Part shown: positions 1-9,550 of the stretch, one piece after another
Layout: each line of letters begins with the position of its first letter
How positions within the stretch are numbered: position 1 is the first letter of the stretch
DNA from: Candidatus Nanopelagicales bacterium
Lineage (GTDB): Bacteria > Actinomycetota > Actinomycetes > S36-B12 > CAIYMF01
Length of the DNA: 64,000 nucleotides
Assembly: GCA_017848795.1 (NCBI GenBank)
Contig: JAFIHG010000042.1
Location: 62,001-126,000 of the forward strand
Direction: 5' to 3'
The notes under the pieces: model-generated
Told to the model about the DNA's origin: nothing
The model's input: the letters and a program-made list of their open reading frames with translations, nothing else
The model's database searches: none
Translations under genes and position numbers: made by a program

Positions 1-190
1 CGGCGTAGGTACGGGCGAACGCGACGACCTCGTCCAGCTGCAGGTGCAGGGAGCGGAAGTTCTTACCGGTCACGTTCCAGTGCATCTGCTTGCCGACCAG
101 AGAAAGGTCGAGCAGGTCGGAGACCGCGCCCTGCAGCGCCTCCCCCGTCACCTTCTGCGCGGACGTGTCGAGGGTGCTGGTGACTGGCAT
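1..190 (-). CDS. dps: Dps-family ferritin-like DNA-protection protein (3' part outside window)
   Basis: Only the first 63 codons are inside the window; the gene runs off the left edge. Read on the minus strand, the start is MPVTSTLDTSAQKVTG and it continues with LVGKQMHWNVTGKNF, the typical Dps/miniferritin first helix carrying the His-Trp pair of the ferroxidase region. Dps proteins oxidise and store iron and coat DNA during starvation or oxidative stress. The ATG at 188-190 is preceded by a good ribosome site (GGAAAGGGGAAC). It lies downstream of and on the same strand as a TetR regulator and clgR, so a stress role fits. The family call is firm; the C-terminal half cannot be seen. Confidence 0.88.
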   Translation of the reverse strand, partial: MPVTSTLDTSAQKVTGEALQGAVSDLLDLSLVGKQMHWNVTGKNFRSLHLQLDEVVAFARTYA

Positions 191-214
191 GTCAGTTCCC
201 CTTTCCGTATTCTT

Positions 215-230
215 GAGTTATTCCACTCTA
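215..230 (-). promoter_or_regulatory. Probable dps promoter -10 with a small dyad
   Basis: On the minus strand TAGAGT (225-230) is a good actinobacterial -10 hexamer 35 nt upstream of the dps ATG. It overlaps a short dyad GAGT-N6-ACTC (215-228) that could be an operator. No convincing -35 is visible. The dyad arms are only 4 bp, so the operator reading is weak. Confidence 0.4.
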
Positions 231-297
231 GCCGAATCGGGTGCGGGTGGCAGCCCCAACAGAGCCGGCCCCACGGTGGGCCACGGCCAGGTCTGCC

Positions 298-918
298 TCA
301 GCGGCCAGGATCGCCGGGCGTGAGGAACGCGGTGCGCGCCGGGCGGGCGGGCAGCGCGAGTGCGAGGCGCCGGGCACCGCCCGAACGGTCGGCCGCCGTG
401 CCGGACGAGAGCACGAACGAGAGCAGCCAGCGCAGTACCAGATCCACCGCCGCGCCGTCGGTCGCGCGGTCGGCGCGCTCGAGCGCGCCGCACACGGCCA
501 CCCGGACGGCCTGCCACTCGGGACCATCGCCAGGGGCCACGAGCGGCAGCAATGCCGTCGGCTCCACGCGCCGCAGCCCTACGAGCACCTCGTCCTGCGC
601 GAGCTGCTCAGCGGCCGCGGTCAGTGCCCCCGCCAGATCACCGCGAGACAACGCGGCGCCCGCGGCAGCGACGACCCGCTCCCGGGCGTCCTCCACGACC
701 AGGGCGAGCAGGTCGGCCTTGGTGCGTACGTGGTTGTAGAGGGTCGCCTTGGCGACGCCGCCGCGGACCGCGACCTCGCTCATCGTGGTGCGGCGCACCC
801 CGCGTTCGGCGAGGACCCGCCGGGCACCGTCGATCGCCGCCGCGCGGGTACGCAACATGCCGTTGCCGGCGCGGGACTGCGGAGGGCGCTGCTGCCGGGA
901 CTCGGCAGAGGAGGGCAC
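298..918 (-). CDS. TetR/AcrR-family transcriptional regulator
   Basis: A 206-residue protein with an N-terminal TetR helix-turn-helix: AAIDGARRVLAERGVRRTTM, then SEVAVRGGVAKATLYNHV and RTKADLL, at about residues 27-71. The C-terminal ligand-binding half is Ala/Leu-rich and gives no clue to the effector. The GTG at 916-918 is used as start; an internal ATG at residue 21, just before the HTH, is an alternative, and neither has a strong ribosome site. It lies 11 nt downstream of clgR on the same strand and 107 nt upstream of dps, so it may be cotranscribed with clgR and could control dps or itself. The target is inferred only from position. Confidence 0.85.
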   Translation of the reverse strand: MPSSAESRQQRPPQSRAGNGMLRTRAAAIDGARRVLAERGVRRTTMSEVAVRGGVAKATLYNHVRTKADLLALVVEDARERVVAAAGAALSRGDLAGALTAAAEQLAQDEVLVGLRRVEPTALLPLVAPGDGPEWQAVRVAVCGALERADRATDGAAVDLVLRWLLSFVLSSGTAADRSGGARRLALALPARPARTAFLTPGDPGR

Positions 919-929
919 GGGGAGGCCCG

Positions 930-1247
930 TCAGGCAGCGGACGGGACGCGCCCGGACGGGCGCGTCTCGGTGTGATCGGCCAGGCGCGCCACCTGGCGAC
1001 GGGCCGCGAGCGCTTCCTGCATCGCGACCTCGTCGCTGACCGCGCGCAGCACCGCCGACATGGGCACGTCGAGCGCCCCACAGATCGCCGCCAGCAGCTC
1101 GCTGCTTGCTTCCTTCTGACCGCGCTCGACCTCGGACAGGTAGCCGAGCGAGACGCGTGCGACCCCGGAGACCTCGCGCAAGGTGCGACCCTGACCGACG
1201 CGGCGACGCCGCAGCTCGTCCCCGATCACCTGTCGTAGCACGGGCAC
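930..1247 (-). CDS. clgR: ClgR/PopR-like XRE-family stress regulator
   Basis: A 105-residue helix-turn-helix protein. The core [20 protein letters not shown] followed by [11 protein letters not shown] is nearly invariant in actinobacterial ClgR (Rv2745c type), which activates clp protease genes and, in mycobacteria, the phage-shock response. The start is fixed by an ideal ribosome site AGGAGG seven nucleotides before a GTG at 1245-1247; upstream in-frame codons have no such site. It lies downstream of pgsA and cinA, as in mycobacteria. In mycobacteria pspA follows, but here the next genes are a TetR regulator and dps. Confidence 0.92.
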   Translation of the reverse strand: MPVLRQVIGDELRRRRVGQGRTLREVSGVARVSLGYLSEVERGQKEASSELLAAICGALDVPMSAVLRAVSDEVAMQEALAARRQVARLADHTETRPSGRVPSAA

Positions 1248-1435
1248 GGTGTCACCTCCTCGAACGGTCACCCCGGTGGGTCTACGACTACGGTACCGGT
1301 CTGGTTCACCTCGCCGCAGAAGCACCCGCGAGCGCTCGATGTCGGCGCGTCGCCCGGTCCGGGCGTCCGTCGCGGGTCGCGATGCGGTGTCGATCAATGC
1401 CAGTCTCCCGCCGTGCAGGGGTTGTAATGCTGTAA

Positions 1436-1942
1436 TCAGCGCAACGAGCCGGTGCCCGTCGTTGTTCCCCGCACCGGCCCAGGCGCCAACAGCGACGCGA
1501 GCAGCGCGAGCGCCGCGCGCACTGTCGCGGCCCGGACCGCCGAGCGATCACCGGAGAACCTCCAGCGCTCCACCACCACGCAACGCGGGCCCGCCGCAGC
1601 CAGGTAGACGGTGCCAACCGGAGCCGGGCCTTGTGGGTCGGGTCCGGCGACCCCGGTGGTGGCCAGCCCCCAGGTCGCACTGCACCGCTGCCGAACCCCG
1701 AGCGCCATGGCGGCGGCAACCTGCGGATCGACCGGGCCATGCGCGGCGAGCAGCGCCGCCGGGACGTCGAGCAGGCGCTGCTTGAGGTCGGTGGCGTACG
1801 CGACGATCCCGCCGCGCATCACGGCCGACGCGCCGGCCTTCGCGGTCAGCTCGGCTGCCAGCAGTCCTCCGGTGAGCGACTCCGCGGTCGCCACGGTCGC
1901 TCCGGCGGCACGCAGCCGCCCGAGCAGCTCGTCGTTCCTCAT
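1436..1942 (-). CDS. cinA: CinA C-terminal-domain protein, nicotinamide-nucleotide amidase (PncC type)
   Basis: A 168-residue protein made only of the CinA C-terminal domain, so it matches stand-alone PncC rather than full-length CinA. This domain deamidates NMN to nicotinate mononucleotide in pyridine-nucleotide salvage. The signature [11 protein letters not shown] (residues 19-29) carries the conserved Glu-Ser pair, followed by GGIVAYA and [13 protein letters not shown]. The ATG at 1940-1942 overlaps the pgsA stop as ATGA, which decides the start and implies translational coupling. The pgsA-cinA-clgR order is conserved in Actinobacteria. Confidence 0.9.
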   Translation of the reverse strand: MRNDELLGRLRAAGATVATAESLTGGLLAAELTAKAGASAVMRGGIVAYATDLKQRLLDVPAALLAAHGPVDPQVAAAMALGVRQRCSATWGLATTGVAGPDPQGPAPVGTVYLAAAGPRCVVVERWRFSGDRSAVRAATVRAALALLASLLAPGPVRGTTTGTGSLR

Positions 1943-2544
1943 GCGCTCGGCCGGGCCGCCCGCCGCAGCTGCGCGGCGCGGACCACGTAGTCCAGCCCCG
2001 TGGCGACCGTCAGCACGACGGCGACCGCGAGGACGGCTGCTCGGACGACGAGCCAGCCACCGTCGAGCGGCAGCAGGTAGAGCAGGATCGCGAGCATCTG
2101 GGCGAGCGTCTTGGCCTTGCCGCCGCGGCTCGCCGGGATGACTCCGCGGCGGATGACCCAGAACCGCAGCCCGGTCACCCCGAGCTCGCGGACCAGGATC
2201 AGCCAGGTGATCCACCAGGGTAGATCTCCGAGCACCGAGAGCAGGATCAGCGCGGTACCGACGAGCACCTTGTCGGCGATCGGGTCGGCGACCTTGCCGA
2301 AGGTCGTCACGAGATGGCGGCGCCGGGCCAGCTCGCCGTCCACGAGATCGGTGACGCCGGCGACGACGAACAGGCAGGCAGCGATGACGCGGTCGAGGCT
2401 GTCGTGGCCGCCGTCGCGCAGCAGCACCCAGGCGAAGACCGGCACGATGAACAACCGCAGCACCGTGAGCAGGTTCGGCAGGTTCACCACGGCGGTGGAC
2501 CGGACCGGGTCGCCTGCGTGATCCGGCGCCGCGGGTTTGATCAC
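1939..2544 (-). CDS. pgsA: CDP-diacylglycerol-glycerol-3-phosphate 3-phosphatidyltransferase
   Basis: A 201-residue integral membrane enzyme of the CDP-alcohol phosphotransferase family. It makes phosphatidylglycerol-phosphate from CDP-diacylglycerol and glycerol-3-phosphate, the committed step to phosphatidylglycerol and cardiolipin. The family motif is complete: D66, D69-G70, A73-R74, G83, D87 and D91 in [12 protein letters not shown] and GKVADPIAD. About five or six hydrophobic segments follow. The GTG start at 2542-2544 overlaps the rimO stop (GTGA), and its stop overlaps the cinA start, so rimO-pgsA-cinA form a coupled unit. Some family members make other phospholipids, but locus and length favour PgsA. 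Confidence 0.92.
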   Translation of the reverse strand: MIKPAAPDHAGDPVRSTAVVNLPNLLTVLRLFIVPVFAWVLLRDGGHDSLDRVIAACLFVVAGVTDLVDGELARRRHLVTTFGKVADPIADKVLVGTALILLSVLGDLPWWITWLILVRELGVTGLRFWVIRRGVIPASRGGKAKTLAQMLAILLYLLPLDGGWLVVRAAVLAVAVVLTVATGLDYVVRAAQLRRAARPSA

Positions 2545-4013
2545 GATCGCGCGTACGGAGTCGCGGGTCGGGCCGCAGCGCGCAGGTCGACGCCGTCGCT
2601 CCCCACCACGGTCGCCTCGACCAGGTCCCCGACCACCAGCCCTGCCGCATCTGCACCGACGAGCAGCGTCGTCCCGTCGACCTCCGGCGCCTGGGTGTCG
2701 GTACGACCCTCTACCTCACCTCGAGACACCCGCTCGACGAGCACCCGCACCGGCTCGCCCAGGCGGTCCTCGGCTCGTTGCGCGGTGAGCTCCTCCACCA
2801 GGGTGGTGATCCGTTCCACCCGCCGCCGGATCTCCTCGGGCTCCAACTTGCCGTCGAACCCCTCGGCTGCCGTGCCGTCCTCGTCGCTGTACCCGAAGAC
2901 GCCGACGGCATCGAGCCGGGCGAGCGTGAGGAAGCGCTCGAGCTCCTCGAGGTCCGCCTCGGTCTCGCCCGGGAACCCGACGATGACGTTGCTGCGAGCC
3001 CCGGCCTCCGGCGCATGGGAGCGGATCAGGGCGAGCAGCGCAAGGAACTCCTCCGTCCCTCCGAAGCGCCGCATCCGGCGCAGCACGGCCGGCGCCGCAT
3101 GCTGGAAGGACAGGTCGAAGTACGGCACGACGCCCGGCGTGCCTGCGATCACCTCGACCAGGCTGGGGCGGGTCTCGGCCGGTTGCAGGTAGGACACCCG
3201 CACCCGGTCGACCCCGGGTACAGCTGCGAGCTGCGGCAGCAGCGCCTCGAGCAGCCGCAGGTCACCGAGGTCCTTGCCGTACGACGTCGAGTTCTCGCTC
3301 ACCAGCACGATCTCCCGCACGCCCTGACCGGCGAGCCAGGCCGCTTCGGCGAGCACGTCGGGCGGCCGGCGTGACAGGAACGAACCGCGGAACGAGGGGA
3401 TCGCGCAGAAAGTGCACCGCCGGTCGCAGCCGCTGGCGAGCTTGAGCGGTGCCGTCGGGCCGCCGTCGAGGCGGCGACGCACCACGCGGGGCCCGCTCGC
3501 CGGGGCACCGGCCAGGTCGGGCGGGTCGAGCACGACCGCGTGCCCCGGGGTCGAGGTCGCGGCGCCCGGGCGCTCCACCGGGCTGACCGGCAGCAGCCGG
3601 CGGCGGTCCTGCGGCGTGTGCGACGGTGCGCGCTCCCCCGCGACGATCCGCTCGAGCCGGGCGGCGATGTCGTCGTACGCGTCGAAGCCCAGCACCGCGT
3701 CGGCCTCCGGCAGTGCCTCGGCGAGCGTCGCGCCGTACCGCTCCGCCAGGCAGCCGACCGCGACGACGGCGCGCGGCCCCTCCTCGGCGGTGCGCAGGTC
3801 CGCTGCCGCGAGCAGCGTGTCGACCGAGTCCTTCTTGGCCGCCTCGACGAACCCGCAGGTGTTGACCAGCACGGCGTCCGCGTCGGCGGGCTCCGCGACG
3901 AGGTTCCAGCCGGCCGCTGTGAGCCGGCCTGCGAGCTCCTCGGAGTCGACCTCGTTGCGCGCACAGCCGAGCGTCACCAGGGCCACCCGGCGCGCGGATC
4001 GGGAGTCGCTCAC
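2541..4013 (-). CDS. rimO: Ribosomal protein uS12 methylthiotransferase RimO
   Basis: A 490-residue radical-SAM methylthiotransferase that modifies an aspartate of ribosomal protein S12. The N-terminal MTTase domain carries the cluster cysteines C17 (TLGCARN), C53 (NTCGF) and C88 (VGCLAERYG). The radical-SAM motif is C196-x3-C200-x2-C203 in [13 protein letters not shown], and a TRAM-like domain ends the protein. An insert of about 60 residues between MTTase and SAM domains (about 130-185) is Pro/Arg-rich and longer than in compact homologues. The GTG start is six nucleotides after TATCCT, so translation probably begins on a leaderless mRNA. pgsA follows with a 4-nt overlap. Confidence 0.95.
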   Translation of the reverse strand: MSDSRSARRVALVTLGCARNEVDSEELAGRLTAAGWNLVAEPADADAVLVNTCGFVEAAKKDSVDTLLAAADLRTAEEGPRAVVAVGCLAERYGATLAEALPEADAVLGFDAYDDIAARLERIVAGERAPSHTPQDRRRLLPVSPVERPGAATSTPGHAVVLDPPDLAGAPASGPRVVRRRLDGGPTAPLKLASGCDRRCTFCAIPSFRGSFLSRRPPDVLAEAAWLAGQGVREIVLVSENSTSYGKDLGDLRLLEALLPQLAAVPGVDRVRVSYLQPAETRPSLVEVIAGTPGVVPYFDLSFQHAAPAVLRRMRRFGGTEEFLALLALIRSHAPEAGARSNVIVGFPGETEADLEELERFLTLARLDAVGVFGYSDEDGTAAEGFDGKLEPEEIRRRVERITTLVEELTAQRAEDRLGEPVRVLVERVSRGEVEGRTDTQAPEVDGTTLLVGADAAGLVVGDLVEATVVGSDGVDLRAAARPATPYARS

Positions 4014-4019
4014 CCCGGG

Positions 4020-4025
4020 AGGATA
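4020..4025 (-). promoter_or_regulatory. Leaderless-type -10 element of rimO
   Basis: TATCCT on the minus strand, six nucleotides (CCCGGG) before the rimO GTG. This places the expected transcription start at the start codon. Confidence 0.6.
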
Positions 4026-4078
4026 CGGGCCCTCACCCGCGTGGGGTGACCCGCCGACCTCGGCCGGCCGCGGGGAAC

Positions 4079-4927
4079 TCAGGCGCGGCTGCTGTCGGGG
4101 TCGTTCGGGCCGAACGACGTGCGTACGACCTGGCCGGCGTTGCCCGGCGATCCGATGTCGATGCCGTTGACCCGCAGCGACACGCCACCGGCGTTGCCGA
4201 AGATGAACTTGATCTTCTTGCGGTCCTTGAAGGTCTTGCGCTCGCCCGTGGTGAGCGTCCCCTCGAACAGGGTGCCCTTGGGTGTCTCCGCCATCACCCA
4301 GCTCGGACTGCCGGTAACCGTCAACACGACGTTGACGGTTTCTGCTTGGGCGATCGCGTCGCCCGTACGTCCTGGCGTCGCGGACTGCGTGGGCGGGGTC
4401 GCGTCCGGAGGCGGGGGTGCGACCGGCGCCGTCGGGGCGGTTCCGGACGCCGTCGGCAGCGGTACGGCCAGCGGCGGGTTCACCGAGTCGGACGCGCCTC
4501 GCACGAGCTGGTATCCCCCGACGCCGAGGACCAGCGCCAGCGCCACCGCCATCACCGCGGTCCAGTTCGGTCCGCGGCGTTCGGCCGCCGCGGCCGCAGC
4601 ACGGCTCTCACCGAAGCGGTCGCCGAGGGTCGCCGGAGCAGTCTCGGTGCGGGGACCGTCCGCCGGATGGGGGGAGGTCTGCGCCACCGAGGGCGCGCCG
4701 AGCGCGTCGAGCAGCGGTCCGGGATCGACGCCGAGCACGGCCGCGATCGACTTGATGTGGCCCCGGGCGTAGGCGATGCCGCCGGAAGGGCGCAGGTCGT
4801 CGCGCTCGAGCGCTTCGACGATGGTGCGGCGCAGCCGGGTCGCCTCGCTCACCTGAGCGGTCGTCATCGCGGCGTCCTCGCGCGCCCGCACCAGCTGCGC
4901 GCCTACCGAACGCTGCTCGTCCGACAC
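4079..4927 (-). CDS. RodZ-like membrane protein with N-terminal helix-turn-helix and DUF4115 domain
   Basis: A 282-residue protein in three parts. A cytoplasmic helix-turn-helix (about 8-75: [20 protein letters not shown] and [13 protein letters not shown]) resembles HTH_25. A single membrane segment lies at about 122-141 ([20 protein letters not shown]). After a Pro/Thr/Ala-rich extracytoplasmic linker comes a C-terminal beta domain with [17 protein letters not shown] and [12 protein letters not shown], typical of DUF4115. This is the RodZ architecture, which in rods links MreB to the cell-wall machinery. Many actinobacteria lack MreB, so the role here is unclear. It lies between ftsK and rimO; a GTG start follows a GAGGG ribosome site. 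Confidence 0.85.
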   Translation of the reverse strand: MSDEQRSVGAQLVRAREDAAMTTAQVSEATRLRRTIVEALERDDLRPSGGIAYARGHIKSIAAVLGVDPGPLLDALGAPSVAQTSPHPADGPRTETAPATLGDRFGESRAAAAAAERRGPNWTAVMAVALALVLGVGGYQLVRGASDSVNPPLAVPLPTASGTAPTAPVAPPPPDATPPTQSATPGRTGDAIAQAETVNVVLTVTGSPSWVMAETPKGTLFEGTLTTGERKTFKDRKKIKFIFGNAGGVSLRVNGIDIGSPGNAGQVVRTSFGPNDPDSSRA

Positions 4928-5029
4928 GGTCTATCGGCCCTCACGACTTGTCGCTCGACTTCCCCGGCACTCGGGCTTTCGCGCCGACCGGGCGGGCGGT
5001 GTGTCGCCCGGCGGCCACTTACCGCGACG

Positions 5030-5059
5030 AGTCTAGGCCGGACGTGTGGAAACAGCCAA
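5030..5059 (-). promoter_or_regulatory. Probable sigma-70-type promoter of the RodZ-like gene
   Basis: On the minus strand TTGGCT (5054-5059) and TAGACT (5030-5035) are separated by 18 nt, a good housekeeping promoter. It lies in the 251-nt spacer between ftsK and the RodZ-like gene, giving a leader of about 100 nt. The rest of that spacer holds no gene that I can support. Confidence 0.6.
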
Positions 5060-5178
5060 TCAAAGTTGATCACGGATCTGCGAGATCAGTTCCCCCACAA
5101 GGAGAACTCACGTTCCGTCACCACCGCGGCGCCGACCGGGCGACGCGGTGACAGCACGTCACGGCGTGGTCCGCCGAT

Positions 5179-7746
5179 TCAACCGCCCAACGACAGCTTG
5201 ATGTCGTCGAGCTCGTCCGCGCTCACCAGGACCTCGCGCGCCTTGCTGCCCTCGCTCGGTCCGACGACGCCCCGGCTCTCCATCAGGTCCATCAGCCGGC
5301 CGGCCTTGGCGAACCCGACCCGCAGCTTGCGCTGCAGCATCGAGGTGGACCCGAACTGCGTCGTCACGACCAGCTCGACCGCGGCGAGCAGCAGCTCGAG
5401 GTCGTCGCCGATCTCCTCGTCGATCACCTTGCCGGGGCCGGTAGGCGCGTCGATGTCCGAGCGGTACGTCGGTGCCAGCTGCGTCTTGCAGTGCGCCACG
5501 ACGGCCCGGATCTCCGGTTCGGTGACCCAGGAACCCTGCAGCCGCATCGGCTTGCTGGCGCCCATCGGCAGGAACAGCGCATCACCTTGGCCGACCAGCT
5601 TCTCGGCACCGGGCTGGTCGAGGATCACCCGGCTGTCGGCGAGCGAGGAGGTCGCGAACGCGAGCCGGCTGGGCACGTTCGCCTTGATCAGGCCGGTCAC
5701 CACATCGACGCTCGGGCGCTGGGTCGCGAGCACGAGGTGGATCCCGGCGGCCCGCGCCAGCTGGGTGATGCGCACGATGGAGTCCTCGACGTCGCGCGGG
5801 GCGACCATCATCAGGTCGGCGAGCTCGTCGACGATCACCAGCAGGTACGGGTACGGGGTGAGCACCCGCTCGCTGCCCGGCTCCGGCGTGATCGACCCGG
5901 CGCGGACCGCCTTGTTGAAGTCGTCGACGTGCCGGAACCCGAAGTGGGCGAGGTCGTCGTAGCGCAGGTCCATCTCGCGCACGACCCACTGCAGCGCCTC
6001 CGCCGCCTTCTTGGGGTTGGTGATGATCGGGGTGATCAGGTGTGGGATGCCCTCGTACGCGGTCAGCTCGACCCGCTTGGGGTCCACGAGCACCATCCGC
6101 ACCTCGTCGGGCGTCGAGCGCATCAGGATGCTCGTGATCAGGGTGTTCATGCACCCGCTCTTGCCGGCGCCCGTCGCCCCCGCGACGAGGATGTGCGGCA
6201 TCTTCGCGAGGTTCGCGCAGACGAACCCGCCCTCGACGTCCTTGCCGAGCCCGACGACCATCGGGTGGTGGTCGCTCGTGGCGGCCTTGCTGCGCAGCAC
6301 GTCGCCGAGGCTGACCAGCTCCCGATCGGTGTTCGGGATCTCGATGCCGATCGCCGACTTGCCCGGGATCGGGGAGAGGATCCGCACGTCGGCGCTCGCC
6401 ACGGCGTACGCGATGTTCTTGGAAAGCGCCGTGACCCGTTCCACCTTGACGCCGTGCCCGAGCTCGACCTCGTAGCGGGTCACCGTAGGACCGCGGGTGT
6501 AGCCGGTCACCTGCGCGTCGATACCGAACTGGTCGAGCACATCGGCGAGCGAGTCGACGACCGCGTCGCTCGCCTTGCTGCGGCTCTTGGGCACCGCGCC
6601 CGGCTTGAGCGCCTCGGTGCTGGGCAGGTGGTAGGTGATGTCGCCGGAGAGCGCGAGCTGCTCGACGCGCGAGGGCAGGTCGGGCAGCGGGTCGGCCGGC
6701 GGGGTCATGGCTACCGGTCCGGTCGCGTCGGTCAGGTCGACGACGACGGTCTCCGCCTCGTCGAACGGGGCCGGGGGTGTCTCTGGAGGGCTGTCCTTGC
6801 GCCGGCGCCGTCGCCCGCCCTGCGCGGCGACCACCGGAGTGTCGAACGGCACGTCGCCGGCTGCCTCGAGGCCCGTCTCGGCCGCTGCTCCTGGAGCCGT
6901 GGCCGCGCGGCGACGCCGGCGCTGGCGCGCGGTCGCCGGATCGTGCGGCAGGCCGTCCATGTCGGGGTCGACGTCCTGCAGGTCGGCGGCGCCTGCGGAG
7001 CGGCGGGCGAGGAGCGCCGAGAACCCGCGGATCCGGGCCGGAAGCTGTGCCACCGGGGTCGCCGTCACGACGAGCAGACCGAACGCGCCCAGCACGACGA
7101 GCAGGACCGCTGCGACGTACGGCCCGACACCCGCGACGAGTGGCGCACTGACCGCCCAGCCGAGCCATCCGGCCCCCGAGCGCATCGCGGCGGTGCCGTC
7201 CGCGGGCAGCGGCGTCCCGTGCGTCACGTGCCAGAGACCGGTGCATGCCAGCGCGAGCGCGACGGAGCCGATGACGATCCGGCCGGTCGCGGCGTTCTGA
7301 TCCGGGTGGCGCAGCACCCGCCAGGCGAGCGCGGCCAGCAGCAGCGGCACCGTCCAGTCGAGCCGGCCCGTCGCGCCGGTCACGACGGTGCGAACGAGCC
7401 CGGGGACCGGCCCGTCGACCGCGAACCAGGTCGCGGCCGCGACGACGATGGCGAGGGCGAGCACGAGCAGGCCCAGCCCGTCGCGCCGGTGCGCCGGGTC
7501 CAGCTCCCGCGCGCGGTCCCGAGCGCCGTGCCCCACGCGCCGCGCGCCACCGCCGAGCAGGTGCGCGAAGCCGACCCAGAGCGCCCGCAGCCCGCGGCCG
7601 ATCGCGAAGATCGCCCGCGTCAGCGGGTCGGGGCGTACCGGCGCACTCCCCCGCCCGCGGGAGCTGCTGCTCCGGGGACTCGCACCGCGCGCCCGGCTGG
7701 AGGTGCCCGACCGGGGGCGCGAGGAGGTGGACGTACGGGTCGCCAT
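5179..7746 (-). CDS. ftsK: DNA translocase FtsK/SpoIIIE
   Basis: An 855-residue septal DNA pump that clears chromosome ends through the closing division septum. The Arg/Ser-rich N-terminus is followed by about four membrane segments (residues about 75-230), a charged linker, and the motor domain. Walker A GATGAGKS is at 523-530 and Walker B is LLVIVDELADLMM. The C-terminal gamma domain (TTQFGSTSMLQRKLRVGF) binds KOPS-like sites. I chose the ATG at 7744-7746, seven nucleotides after TAGCGT; in-frame extension upstream looks non-coding. It sits between RNase J and the RodZ-like gene, as in related actinobacteria. Confidence 0.95.
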   Translation of the reverse strand: MATRTSTSSRPRSGTSSRARGASPRSSSSRGRGSAPVRPDPLTRAIFAIGRGLRALWVGFAHLLGGGARRVGHGARDRARELDPAHRRDGLGLLVLALAIVVAAATWFAVDGPVPGLVRTVVTGATGRLDWTVPLLLAALAWRVLRHPDQNAATGRIVIGSVALALACTGLWHVTHGTPLPADGTAAMRSGAGWLGWAVSAPLVAGVGPYVAAVLLVVLGAFGLLVVTATPVAQLPARIRGFSALLARRSAGAADLQDVDPDMDGLPHDPATARQRRRRRAATAPGAAAETGLEAAGDVPFDTPVVAAQGGRRRRRKDSPPETPPAPFDEAETVVVDLTDATGPVAMTPPADPLPDLPSRVEQLALSGDITYHLPSTEALKPGAVPKSRSKASDAVVDSLADVLDQFGIDAQVTGYTRGPTVTRYEVELGHGVKVERVTALSKNIAYAVASADVRILSPIPGKSAIGIEIPNTDRELVSLGDVLRSKAATSDHHPMVVGLGKDVEGGFVCANLAKMPHILVAGATGAGKSGCMNTLITSILMRSTPDEVRMVLVDPKRVELTAYEGIPHLITPIITNPKKAAEALQWVVREMDLRYDDLAHFGFRHVDDFNKAVRAGSITPEPGSERVLTPYPYLLVIVDELADLMMVAPRDVEDSIVRITQLARAAGIHLVLATQRPSVDVVTGLIKANVPSRLAFATSSLADSRVILDQPGAEKLVGQGDALFLPMGASKPMRLQGSWVTEPEIRAVVAHCKTQLAPTYRSDIDAPTGPGKVIDEEIGDDLELLLAAVELVVTTQFGSTSMLQRKLRVGFAKAGRLMDLMESRGVVGPSEGSKAREVLVSADELDDIKLSLGG

Positions 7747-7753
7747 GATCCGC

Positions 7754-7759
7754 ACGCTA
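7754..7759 (-). promoter_or_regulatory. Leaderless-type -10 element of ftsK
   Basis: TAGCGT on the minus strand, seven nucleotides (GCGGATC) before the ftsK ATG. No ribosome site fits between them. Confidence 0.6.
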
Positions 7760-7864
7760 CCGGCTGGGTCCCACCAGTCACATCCGCCACGCGGTGCCGC
7801 ACCGCAGCCGCCCCGCAGGCGCGGCGCAGCCAGCACGGCCGGCGCCAGCCGGCGCAGCGCCGGG

Positions 7865-9550
7865 CTACGCCTCCACGACGACCGGGACGATCATCGGCTT
7901 GCGTCGGTGCTTCTCGTTGATCCAGCGCCCGAGCTGGCGGCGCACGATCTGCGCGAGCGCGTACGTGTCACTGGTGCCCTGCCGCAGCGCGTCCTCGACC
8001 GCCTGCTGGATCCGCGGTACGACCGGCTCCCAGGTGCCTTCGTCCTCGAAGACGCCGCGGGCCTGGATCTCCGGGCCACCGGTCACCTTGCCCTCGACCG
8101 AGTCCACGACCACGACGCACGTCACGAAGCCCTCGGCGCCGAGCACCCGGCGGTCCTTGAGCGACGCCTCGGTGATGTCGCCGACGCTGGAGCCGTCGAC
8201 GTAGACGTACCCGCAGGGGACCGCACCGACGACCCGGGCGACACCGGCGGCGAGGTCGACGACACCGCCGGAGAGGGTGAGCAGCACGCGCTCGGGGGGC
8301 ACGCCGGTGAGCACGGCGAGCTCGCCGTTGGCCCGCAAGTGGCGCGGTTCGCCGTGGATCGGCATGACGTGCTTCGGGCCGACGATGTTGTAGCAGTAGA
8401 CGAGTTCGCCGGCGGCCGCGTGACCGCTGACGTGGACGAGCGCGTTCCCCTTGTGGACCACCTTGGCGCCGAGTCGGGTGAGGCCGTTGATCACGCGCGA
8501 GACGGCGTTCTCGTTGCCGGGGATGAGCGAGGACGCGAGCAGGATGGTGTCGCCGGCACCGACCGAGATGTAGTGGTCGCGGTTCGCGATCCGCGACAGG
8601 GCCGCCATCGGCTCACCCTGCGAACCGGTGCAGATCAGCAGCACCTTGTCGTCGGGCAGCTCGGCCAGCTCCTCCGGGGTGACCAGCACGTGGTCGGGGA
8701 CCTGCAGGTAACCGAGCTCGCGGGCCACCCCCATGTTGCGCACCATCGACCGGCCGACGAACGCGACCTTGCGTCCGTGGGCGCGGGCGACGTCGATGAC
8801 CTGCTGCATCCGGTGGATGTGCGAGGCGAAGGAGGCGACGATGACCCGGCCGGTCGCGCGCCCGATCACCTGGTCGATCACCGGCTGCAGGTCCCGCTCG
8901 CTGGCGAGGAAGCCCGGGACCTCGGCGTTCGTCGAGTCGACCATGAACAGGTCGACCCCGGCCTCGCCGAGCCGGGCGAACGCCCGCAGGTCGGTGAGCC
9001 GGCCGTCGAGCGGCAGCTGGTCCATCTTGAAGTCGCCGGTGTGCAGGACCGTACCGGCGCTGGTGCGGATGGCGAGGGCGAGCGCGTCGGGGATCGAGTG
9101 GGTGACCGCCATGAACTCCAGCTCGAAGGGCCCGAGCCGCTCGACCTGGCCCTCCCCCACCTCCATGGAGTACGCCTTGATGCGGTGCTCGCGCAGCTTG
9201 GCCTCGAGCAGCGCGAGGGTCAGCCGGGACCCGAGCAGCGGGATGTCGGGCTTGCCGCGCAGCAGGTACGGGACCGCCCCGATGTGGTCCTCGTGCGCGT
9301 GGGTGAGCACGATGGCGACGATGTCGTCGAGCCGGTCGGCGATGTAGGAGAAGTCGGGCAGGATCAGGTCGACGCCGGGCTGGGAGTCCTCGGGGAACAG
9401 CACGCCGCAGTCGACGACGAGCAGCTTGCCGTCCTGCTCGAAGACGGTCATGTTGCGGCCGACCTCGCCGAGGCCGCCGAGCGGGACGATGCGCAGCGTG
9501 TCGGCGGGCAGCGGCGGCGGGTCGCCCAGCTCCGGGTGGGGATGGCTCAT
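7865..9550 (-). CDS. rnj: Ribonuclease J
   Basis: A 561-residue metallo-beta-lactamase/beta-CASP nuclease that acts as endonuclease and 5'-3' exonuclease in mRNA decay and rRNA maturation. The zinc motif is THAHEDHIG (H84, H86, D88, H89); further ligands lie in THSIPDALA and HTGDFKMD. The beta-CASP region contains GSQGEPMAAL and the C-terminal HVSGHAAAGEL region. The C-terminal domain ends in a basic stretch (INEKHRRKPMI). The ATG overlaps the dapA stop (ATGA, 9547-9550), so translation is coupled to dapA. The dapA-rnj pair is conserved in Actinobacteria. Confidence 0.96.
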   Translation of the reverse strand: MSHPHPELGDPPPLPADTLRIVPLGGLGEVGRNMTVFEQDGKLLVVDCGVLFPEDSQPGVDLILPDFSYIADRLDDIVAIVLTHAHEDHIGAVPYLLRGKPDIPLLGSRLTLALLEAKLREHRIKAYSMEVGEGQVERLGPFELEFMAVTHSIPDALALAIRTSAGTVLHTGDFKMDQLPLDGRLTDLRAFARLGEAGVDLFMVDSTNAEVPGFLASERDLQPVIDQVIGRATGRVIVASFASHIHRMQQVIDVARAHGRKVAFVGRSMVRNMGVARELGYLQVPDHVLVTPEELAELPDDKVLLICTGSQGEPMAALSRIANRDHYISVGAGDTILLASSLIPGNENAVSRVINGLTRLGAKVVHKGNALVHVSGHAAAGELVYCYNIVGPKHVMPIHGEPRHLRANGELAVLTGVPPERVLLTLSGGVVDLAAGVARVVGAVPCGYVYVDGSSVGDITEASLKDRRVLGAEGFVTCVVVVDSVEGKVTGGPEIQARGVFEDEGTWEPVVPRIQQAVEDALRQGTSDTYALAQIVRRQLGRWINEKHRRKPMIVPVVVEA

